Positions 6,744-11,462 of a stretch of DNA of 11,462 nt are shown here, one piece after another. Source of the DNA: Baffinella frigidus. Taxonomy: Eukaryota; Cryptophyceae; Cryptomonadales; Baffinellaceae. The position numbers and the translations under genes are program-made. Numbering within the stretch: the first letter of the stretch is position 1; the number at the start of each line of letters is the position of its first letter. The stretch covers positions 970,549 to 982,010 of the forward strand of contig MU646315.1 in NCBI GenBank assembly GCA_026770585.1, given 5' to 3'. The notes beneath the pieces were generated by a model. The model ran no database searches and was not told where the DNA came from. It worked only from the letters and a program-made list of their open reading frames with translations.

Positions 6744-7432
6744 ATTTTTACATGTCGATTTAAAAATACCCCTTGCCGCTACTTATCAAGTGTGTCCAAG
6801 CATCATCCTAACTGACCGGCATAGAAGTTGCGCCCTTGCGCGAAAAGGTGGCTCTACGTGACTGCCACGTGACCAGGTAAGTACTGTCAGCAAGTTATTT
6901 TTGTGTAGTAAAAATATCCAAAACCTTGTAATATGTAGTAAAAACACCCGAAAATTCAGAGATTTGACCAGACAGGGTCGTCCGGACATCGGTCACGATG
7001 TGGAAATGGTATTTCCGGCTTCTTGAAAGCTCGAAGCCGTAGCTGGAAGGCAGTCGGAAGGCAGGTGACTGTCCAAATTATCAGGAAACTTGGAAGAAAC
7101 CAGGAAGAAACGTTAAGAAACGTGCCTTCCTGCCAGCAAGATCAGATTTTGGGGGTTGTGCACACGCCGTGCAAATGTCGGTCACGACGTTTTAAAAGAT
7201 TCTCGCAAGTCACGACTCACGAACGTGCATTGTAAGGCAGCCGCCTGTCTCATTGTGTCTCCGAAAAGCGTCCGTGTTACTTGTTTTTGCTCTCTTTGGT
7301 TTGGTCGTGAACCCTAAACCCACCCCTGAGCTCCATAAGCTGAACCCTTCAAGAAGGCCATTCGCCATGCCAGCCCTTCATCCGGGAGTATCGAGTGAGC
7401 GTGATTGAACACGTGTTATGGTGTGCTTCTGA
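6744..7432. other. Low-copy DNA upstream of the coding frame, with small hairpins
   Basis: No supported gene. Two TGTAGTAAA copies lie at 6904-6912 and 6934-6942. The first pairs with 6672-6683 over 12 bases (ATTTTTACTACA), giving a possible 240-bp element. Adjacent hairpins are GGAAAT/ATTTCC (7002-7007, 7011-7016) and CGGCTTC/GAAGCCG (7016-7022, 7033-7039). GGAAGGCA near 7057 has its complement TGCCTTCC at about 7121. CGGTCACGA occurs at about 6990 and again near 7180. Promoter elements of the frame at 7478 might lie here, but I see no TATA box or other decisive signal. Confidence 0.5.
7309..7321 (-). repeat. Isolated telomere-like patch in C-strand orientation
   Basis: GAACCCTAAACCC is about two heptamers of C-strand telomere repeat in otherwise ordinary sequence, opposite in orientation to the large arrays. 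It is short enough that chance is possible. Confidence 0.5.
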
Positions 7433-7477
7433 TCAAGCGAGAGTCAGGGAGTCAAGAAGAATTTCAAGACATTCGCA

Positions 7478-8248
7478 ATGGGAGGGCTACGAGTCGTCGT
7501 ATCGGGAGACATCGAGAACGACGTGCCAGCGGAAAGCGCCTTTCAAGTGGGACGAACGAAAGTGCGGCTTCCGACGCTCTCGTCTGGGAGCTCCTGGAAG
7601 GTGCTGACTGCGCGTTTCAAAGAAGCCCACAAACAAATGCTTTTCAACGCCTTCACCAAGGAAACTCTTGTCTGCGAGAGCTCCAGCTCCGCGCTCGAGG
7701 TCATAAAATGGAAGAAGATAATGGGGGAGGAAAGGAACCGAGGCGGCGCTGCGAAGATGCATCGGTGCTCCACCTTACCCGATGAGACACGCGAGGCGCT
7801 GTCCCCCTCCCCCGCGCCGCGCCGGACGCAGAGCTCGGGCTTCACACCGCACCTCAGGCGCTCCAGCGCGCTGGTGACCGCGTCCGCCCGGGGGCCGGCG
7901 TGGAGCAGTCCGGGCGAGGACCTCCGGGAGTTCGCGAAAAGCCTTGACAGGGACCGCCCGGAGGCGCACGAGGGGCTGCGTTCCATTCCACGGAGGCTGC
8001 TGAAGATGACGGAGAAGTCTCCGGGCAGGATCACGCGGCCAGCGTCCACAGGGGACGCGCCCGCCCGACGAGCGCATGCGCCGGGGGACGGCACCCTGCC
8101 TGGGCTGCTGCGGAGAGCCGTGTCGCTCAAGGTGTTTCGGTTTTGGGGGACGGATGATGCGCGCCCGTGGGAACATCACGCGGTTGGGGCGGGCAGGAGA
8201 AGCTTGTATCGGAATCTGTGGCGCCGGTGGTTCTCGAAGGCTGACTAG
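7478..8248 (+). CDS. Hypothetical protein, 256 codons, possibly 3'-truncated
   Basis: I recognise no family. This frame has the only convincing coding signature in the window. In codons 106-167, 58 of 62 third positions are G or C, against roughly two thirds at first and second positions. The ATG has a favourable context (purine at -3, G at +4). The frame is also open back to 7433 after a TGA at 7430-7432, so an upstream exon or earlier start cannot be excluded. Residues 1-105 are mixed and lysine-containing. Residues 106-215 are rich in R, S, P, G and A and look disordered. The C-terminus is basic and aromatic (NLWRRWFSKAD). I see no signal peptide, membrane segment or catalytic motif. The stop codon TAG (8246-8248) is also the first three bases homologous to the neighbouring MITE-like family, so the original C-terminus may have been lost. 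It could be a single exon, a truncated gene or a remnant. Other long frames over the same GC-rich stretch are shadows. Confidence 0.5.
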   Translation: MGGLRVVVSGDIENDVPAESAFQVGRTKVRLPTLSSGSSWKVLTARFKEAHKQMLFNAFTKETLVCESSSSALEVIKWKKIMGEERNRGGAAKMHRCSTLPDETREALSPSPAPRRTQSSGFTPHLRRSSALVTASARGPAWSSPGEDLREFAKSLDRDRPEAHEGLRSIPRRLLKMTEKSPGRITRPASTGDAPARRAHAPGDGTLPGLLRRAVSLKVFRFWGTDDARPWEHHAVGAGRRSLYRNLWRRWFSKAD

Positions 8249-8307
8249 GCATAGGCCTGCTGTAGGGTTCTAGGAGGAGGCTCTTTCTTGTGAGCGAGGT
8301 ACCCCTG
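8246..8307 (+). mobile_element. Half copy of palindromic MITE-like element (copy 1)
   Basis: From TAGGCATAGGCC to GAGCGAGGTACCCCTG it matches the central core and right arm of the elements at 8689-9453, while the left arm is missing. Homology starts exactly at the TAG that ends the 7478-8248 frame. After the terminal CCCCTG comes GTCAACC instead of the usual TA. Confidence 0.82.
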
Positions 8308-8688
8308 GTCAACCAGGAGGAACGTGAGTGACTCTTACCTACTCATCTGCCATCGTCTAGGAGAGGGCATGTGCTGTCCTCTCACACGCAGCCCTTCTAG
8401 TTAACCACCAGCCACCAGAAGTGAACCACAGCAAAAATTGATTCCCCCTGCAGACTAAAGGCCGAGCCTTTAGACTACAGGAGTGCAGACGAAAGGCTGA
8501 GCTTTTAGACTGCAGGGGAAATCATTTTTTCCGTTGTTCGAGTTGGTTCTTAGTTGTAATAAATTCAAAGTTCCTGCTCAGTCACAGCCTCGGTGGGAGT
8601 GCACACGAGTGGTGGAATGGGAGCTTGCTCCGCGGATTTCGTGGACGCTGAAGGGGAGTTGACTTTTGATTTGATGGTCCTCGCGTCC
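8308..8688. other. Spacer with a 98-bp inverted repeat; no gene seen
   Basis: Low-copy sequence between the half element and the first complete element. Its main content is the fold-back at 8433-8530. TGTAA (8555-8559) overlapping AATAAA (8558-8563) could be a polyadenylation signal for the upstream frame, since algae of the green lineage use TGTAA. It lies some 310 bases past the stop and beyond mobile DNA, so this is weak. Confidence 0.5.
8433..8530. repeat. 98-bp fold-back made of two tandem hairpins
   Basis: The outer arms AAAAATTGATTCCCCCTGCAG (8433-8453) and 8510-8530 are complementary with few mismatches. Inside are two direct copies of a ~31-bp unit (CAGAC-AAAGGC-GAGC-TTTAGACT-CAGG, from 8451 and 8485). 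Each is itself a hairpin; in the first, CCTGCAGACTAAAGGC pairs with GCCTTTAGACTACAGG at 14 of 16. The arms may extend weakly to about 8415 and 8550. It would fold into a two- or three-stemmed structure and is likely a small MITE or a structured repeat. Confidence 0.82.
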
Positions 8689-8802
8689 ACAGGGGTACCT
8701 CGCTCAGAAGAAACGCCCACCCCCAGAGGTCCACCTTAGGGCCCTAGGCATACAGTAGGGTCCTAGGGGGGGGCGCTTTCTTATGAGCGAGGTACCCCTG
8801 TA
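8689..8802. mobile_element. Complete palindromic MITE-like element (copy 2)
   Basis: The left arm begins CAGGGGTACCTCGCTCA and the right arm ends TGAGCGAGGTACCCCTG, around a core rich in CCTAGG and CAGTAGGG. It is flanked by TA on the right and CA on the left. Length is 114 bp with no coding capacity for a transposase, as expected of a non-autonomous element mobilised in trans. Confidence 0.87.
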
Positions 8803-8918
8803 CGAGCCCGCCTCGGTCCTCACATAGACATCGACGTACAGTTCTTCTTGGTCCTGGGGGGTGCAGGTATCTAGGATCTAAGGGCACTTCAGGATGCAAG
8901 GTTATGAGTACTCCAAAG
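8803..8918. other. Spacer between elements
   Basis: A 116-bp unique-looking stretch with no gene, containing GTCCTGGGGGG- and CTAGGATC-like bits that could be decayed element fragments. Confidence 0.4.
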
Positions 8919-9032
8919 TACAGGGGTACCTCGCTCATACGAAACCGCCACCCCCCGTAGGACCACGATAGGGCCGTAGGCATAGGCCTACTGTAGGGTC
9001 CTAGATGGAGGCAGTTTCTTATGGGCAAGGTA
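8919..9032. mobile_element. Palindromic MITE-like element (copy 3), right end eroded
   Basis: TA then CAGGGGTACCTCGCTCATAC starts the left arm. The core GCATAGGCCTACTGTAGGG follows, and the right arm ends GGGCAAGG-TA, lacking the final CCCCTG. The next element starts in the same TA, so copies 3 and 4 are directly abutted. The central core is close to that of half copy 1. Confidence 0.85.
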
Positions 9033-9140
9033 CAGGGGCACCTCGCTCATAAGAAACGCCCACCCCCCTAGGACCCTACAGTAGGGCCCTATGGTGATCC
9101 TAGGGGGGTGGGCGTTTCTTATGAGCGAGGTACCCCTGTA
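9031..9140. mobile_element. Best-preserved palindromic MITE-like element (copy 4)
   Basis: The arms from CTCATAAGAAACGCC inward to CCTAGG are an exact complement of the right arm, 9098-9126, and only the outermost bases differ. It is flanked by TA on both sides. On the right, CCCCTGTA is tandemly duplicated (9133-9140, 9141-9148). It is the best template for a family consensus. Confidence 0.9.
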
Positions 9141-9216
9141 CCCCTGTAGAAGGACACGGGCGCGCATCGCCCTGGGGTAATACGGTCTGCCTATCCCCGA
9201 GCGGTCAGGGCCTCCC

Positions 9217-9325
9217 TACAGGAGTACCTCGCTCGTAAGAAACCGCCCACCCCCTACGACCCTAGGGATAGCCTACTGTAGGGTCCTAGGCGGGTGCGGT
9301 TTCTTACGAGCGAGGTACCCCTGTA
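9217..9325. mobile_element. Palindromic MITE-like element with matched arm variants (copy 5)
   Basis: It is TA-flanked at both ends. Compared with copy 4, both arms carry the same two changes: CGTAAG in place of CATAAG, and an extra C giving AAACCGC. Base pairing between arms is therefore kept (CGTAAGAAACCGC on the left, its exact complement on the right). Its right TA is the left TA of copy 6. Confidence 0.9.
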
Positions 9326-9453
9326 CAGAGGCACCTCTCTCATAAGAAAGCGCCTCCTCCTAGGACCCTACAGTAGGCCTATGCCTAGGGCCCTATGGTG
9401 GTCCTAGCTAGAGGTGGGGGGGCGCGGTTTCTGATGAGCGAGGTACCCCTGTA
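9324..9453. mobile_element. Palindromic MITE-like element (copy 6)
   Basis: It starts TA-CAGAGGCACCTCTCTCATAAG and ends GAGCGAGGTACCCCTG-TA. At 130 bp it is the longest copy. The core has an extra CCTAGCTAGAGG segment and the arms are more diverged than in copies 4 and 5. Confidence 0.85.
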
Positions 9454-9616
9454 GAGACGGATGTGTTTCTGCGCCCACGAGTAACCTTTAGGGTCCTGGG
9501 GGGGGGGGGGGTTCCTATGAGCGAGGTACCCCTGTAGAGACGGATGTGTTTCTGCGCCCACGAGTAACCTTTAGGGTCCTGGGGGGGGGGGGGGTTCTTA
9601 TGAGCGAGGTACCCCT
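9451..9616 (+). repeat. 83-bp tandem duplication carrying two half elements and G14 tracts
   Basis: Units 9451-9533 and 9534-9616 are identical except for one base (TTCCTATG versus TTCTTATG). Each has a unique part (GAGACGGATGTGTTTCTGCG) and then a core and right arm of the MITE-like family (GGTCCT, a run of 14 G, GAGCGAGGTACCCCTG). The duplication is recent, since even the G14 tracts (9498-9511, 9581-9594) keep equal length. Confidence 0.93.
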
Positions 9617-9848
9617 GTACACTGCCAGCCAGAATATTTCACCTTAAGTCAACTGCCCTGGCAGCCAGAGTCAACTGCCAGTCTGTGACCAGTGTGAGGA
9701 CTATCCGGGGATAGGCCCGCCTCGGCAGACGTTGGAGCCATTGGCTGGAGGAAGCCAGGATTAGTCAACCGGGACCAGGCTCCCCGGCAACTCACTGCCG
9801 AGGATCAGCCAGTTGACTTAAGGTGGAATGTTTTGGCTGGCTGTGGAC
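9617..9848. mobile_element. Second inverted-repeat element, 38-bp terminal repeats
   Basis: Terminal repeats 9617-9654 and 9811-9848 match at 33 of 38, with a perfect block CACCTTAAGTCAACT at their inner end. Inside, GTCAACTGCC is repeated at about 9649 and 9672, and CCTCGGCAG/CTGCCGAGG (9720-9728, 9795-9803) form a further pair. At 232 bp it has no transposase. It starts in the GTA that closes the last half element. Ends reading CACTG/CACAG recall the CACTA group, but no 3-bp target duplication is visible, so the superfamily is undecided. Confidence 0.82.
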
Positions 9849-9907
9849 TATTGTGCGGCCTTGGGCGTTGTCGCACTCTGTGGTTTCGTAGGTTTGGTAG
9901 ACTCCTG
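9849..9907. other. Short unique spacer
   Basis: A 59-bp ordinary sequence between the inverted-repeat element and the next telomere-like patch, with nothing recognisable. Confidence 0.5.
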
Positions 9908-10094
9908 GTTTAGGGTTTAGTGTTTAGTGTTTAGTGTTTAGTGTTAAGTGTTTAGGGTCTAGGGTTTAGGGTTAGGGTTTTAGGGTTTATGGTTTTGGGG
10001 TTCAAGGGTTTAAGGGTTTAGGGTTTAGGGTTTTGGATTTAGGGGTTTGGGTTTCGGGTTTCGGGTTCCGGGTCTAAGGGTTTAGGGTTCAGGG
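9908..10094 (+). repeat. Telomere-like patch with (TTTAGTG)4
   Basis: G-strand heptamer-like repeats, starting with TTTAGGG, then four perfect TTTAGTG units (9916-9943), TTAAGTG, and mixed TTTAGGG, TTCGGG and TTTTGGG variants. The TTTAGTG block is a locally amplified variant unit. Confidence 0.92.
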
Positions 10095-10487
10095 TTGAGG
10101 GGTCCTTTGGCAAACCTGGGGGGAGCTTTCGCCTGGGGACGCTTTTGCGCGGCGCTTGAGGTTGGTGAGATGTTCCTGCCACCAGGACTCGCGTGTCACT
10201 CTTTGGGGACAGTCCCGCGTAAGGTCACTCTGGCTATCCTACACGGGACTGTGACCCCAGAAACAGTCTCATCCGGAGACCTGTTCAATTGAAATAATTT
10301 TAGGAGATAGAAATTACTGCACGAACTATTACTAGTGTGATCTTTATGTGTGGTAAATCTCATGCCCAAAATAATTTAACATCAACATGTTTCGTACAAA
10401 TTCTCCGCGCGTTGACTCATTAAGTTTGATTGTTTGGAAGGTTTCTCCCAGGAAAAGTGTCAACACATGAGAGACCCGCCGCTCGCT
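10095..10487. other. Low-copy island between telomere-like patches
   Basis: No supported gene. A frame from a TTG at 10095 to 10292 is open for 65 codons but has no ATG start in its first part and no recognisable motif. An imperfect hairpin has arms ACAGTCCCG (10209-10217) and CGGGACTGT (10244-10252), extended by GGGG/CCCC. The second half (about 10285-10440) is AT-rich, unlike its surroundings. Confidence 0.5.
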
Positions 10488-10892
10488 ACCTTGATTGCGT
10501 GTTAGGGTTTTGGGTTTAGAGGTTTGGGTTTATGGTTTAGGGTTCAGGGTTTGGGGTCTAGGATTTAGGGTTTAGGGTTTAGGGTTTGCCTTGATGACGT
10601 GGTGCTGCTGGGGTGGTTTAGGGTTTAAGGTTTAGGGTTTGGGGTTGAGGTTTTGGGTTTTGGGTTTTAGGGTTCAGAGTTTAGGGTTTGGGGTCTAGGG
10701 GTTAGGGTTCAGGGGTTCGGGTGGTGCCTTGATGGCGTGGTGCTGCTGGGTTTAGGGTGTTGGGTTTAGGGGTTTGGGTTTATGGTTGAGGGTTGAGGGT
10801 TGAAGGTTTGGGTTCTAGGGTTTAAGGTTTAGAGATTAGGGGTTAGGGTTCAGGGTTTAGGGTGCTGCCTTGATGGCGTGGTGCTGCTGGGG
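10488..10892 (+). repeat. Satellite-like repeat mixing a fixed 25-mer with telomere-like filler
   Basis: GCCTTGATG(A/G)CGTGGTGCTGCTGGG-type sequence occurs at 10588, 10726 and 10867, with a truncated form (ACCTTGATTGCGTG) at 10488. Spacings are 100, 138 and 141 bp. The filler is G-strand telomere-like DNA and is partly conserved between units; GGTTTGGGTTTATGGTT follows both the first and third heads. Confidence 0.85.
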
Positions 10893-11035
10893 CGTGAGCG
10901 TGAGGCGCATCGCCGCCGTCTCCGTCACCCCTGGGAGCTTCGTCATGCCTGCACATATTTCGGTTCACGGCTTATGAGTTTTTGGGTCACTCATCTCCAG
11001 GCTGGCGAGTAATGCAGAAGAAGATTAGGCTTTGA
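10893..11035. other. Short low-copy island
   Basis: 143 bp of ordinary mixed sequence following the last satellite head, with no gene and no strong repeat. Confidence 0.5.
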
Positions 11036-11290
11036 GGTTCGGGGTTCGGGGTTCGGGGTTCGTGATTCGGGGTTAGGGTAGAAGGAGTTTTCTGACGAGT
11101 GGTTTTGGGTTTAGAGTTGAGGGTTCAGGGTTTAGGGCTTAGGGATCAGGGTTCAGGGTTCGGGGTGCGGAGTTCCGAGTTCCGGGCTCAGTGCTCAGTG
11201 CTCAGGGTTCAGGGTTCGGGGTTCAGGGTTCATGGTTCATGGTTCAGGGTTTAGGGTTCGGTTCATCAAGACGGATCTTCTCTAGGGGGA
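11036..11290 (+). repeat. Telomere-like patch rich in GGGGTTC units
   Basis: It begins with four GGTTCGG-type heptamers (11036-11062), is interrupted by a short non-repeat stretch near 11080-11100, then continues as GGGTTCA, GGGTTTA and CAGTGCT variants. It fades into unique sequence at about 11260-11290. It is a TTC-variant domain of the same heptamer family. Confidence 0.85.
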
Positions 11291-11313
11291 GGCGTACCCA
11301 TCTGGCGGGCAGA

Positions 11314-11351
11314 GGCGTAGCGCAGCGGAAGACAGCCTCGGATGTATGCCT
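11314..11351 (+). repeat. 38-bp boundary element, copy 2 (A-box-like)
   Basis: It matches 488-525 at 35 of 38 bases in the same orientation and is likewise followed at once by telomere-like DNA. TAGCGCAGCGG, preceded at a distance by GGCAGAG, resembles the 5' half of a tRNA more closely than copy 1 does, but no anticodon or T arm follows. Confidence 0.7.
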
Positions 11352-11400
11352 GGGTTAGGGTTTGGGGTTCAGGGTTTAGGGTTTGGTGTTTGGGTTTGGG
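11352..11400 (+). repeat. Telomere-like patch after boundary element
   Basis: Mixed GGGTTAGGG, TTTGGGG, TTCAGGG and TTTAGGG units lead into the heptamer array at the window end. Confidence 0.88.
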
Positions 11401-11462
11401 GGTGTGGGGTGTGGGGTGTGGGGTGTGGGGTGTGGGGTGTGGGGTGTGGGGTGTGGGGTGTG
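11401..11462 (+). repeat. (GGTGTGG)n perfect heptamer array at window end
   Basis: 62 bases of perfect 7-base periodicity (almost nine units of GGTGTGG, equivalently TGTGGGG), running off the right edge. The period equals that of the telomere unit, but the sequence differs from TTTAGGG at several positions. It is a homogenised variant whose full length is unknown. Confidence 0.95.

Noticed and set aside
7543-8179. Long minus-strand frames opposite the 7478-8248 gene
   Set aside because: They lie over a very GC-rich stretch where stop codons are rare on every frame. The third-position G/C excess belongs to the plus-strand frame, so these are shadows.
8744-9028. Minus-strand 94-codon frame containing MSEVPLY and YLAHKK
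   Set aside because: It is a translation across two MITE-like palindromes and their spacer, and the peptides simply reflect the element arms.
10095-10292. 65-codon frame in the low-copy island
   Set aside because: It starts at TTG rather than ATG for a eukaryotic context, has no domain and overlaps a hairpin.
8433-10892. CRISPR array suggested by regularly spaced repeats
   Set aside because: Repeat spacings are irregular, repeats are palindromic mobile elements or telomere-like satellites, and there are no uniform unique spacers or cas genes.

Overview
This window looks like eukaryotic subtelomeric DNA. About half of it (roughly 526-4368, 9908-10094, 10488-10892 and 11036-11462) is degenerate TTTAGGG-type telomere-like repeat, nearly always with the G-rich strand on +. 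The heptamer TTTAGGG is the telomere unit of most plants and of many green algae and several other protists. Strong G/C bias at third codon positions in the one convincing reading frame, together with dense short palindromic repeats, suggests a unicellular alga or protist. I cannot name the species. I see no bacterial operons, no rRNA or tRNA gene and no CRISPR array.

Layout. 1-487: short tandem repeats and low-copy DNA. 488-525: a 38-bp element that recurs at 11314-11351; both copies sit at the left edge of telomere-like DNA. 526-4368: a 3.8-kb degenerate telomere-like array. It holds a perfect (TTTAGGG)12 block, a ~390-bp segmental tandem duplication, a strand-switch hairpin, and a 71-bp non-telomeric insert that recurs inverted at 5470-5540. 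4369-5345: a large fold-back structure with two pairs of inverted arms and a (TC)15 loop. 5346-7300: low-copy DNA rich in palindromes, inverted repeats and a recurring TGTAGTAA motif, including a nested fold-back centred near 6250-6270. 7478-8248: the only plausible protein-coding frame (256 codons, unknown product); its stop codon lies in a mobile-element copy. 8246-9619: a cluster of palindromic, TA-flanked MITE-like elements (five whole, three half copies). 9617-9848: a different inverted-repeat element abutting that cluster. 9849-11462: alternating telomere-like patches, a satellite-like ~140-bp repeat and short low-copy islands, ending in (GGTGTGG)n.

The window reads as a repair and transposition landscape rather than a set of cooperating genes. 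Telomere-like blocks have been broken up, patched with captured filler and colonised by small non-autonomous elements. Most open frames here are incidental, produced by stop-poor telomeric repeats or by palindromes that are open on both strands.
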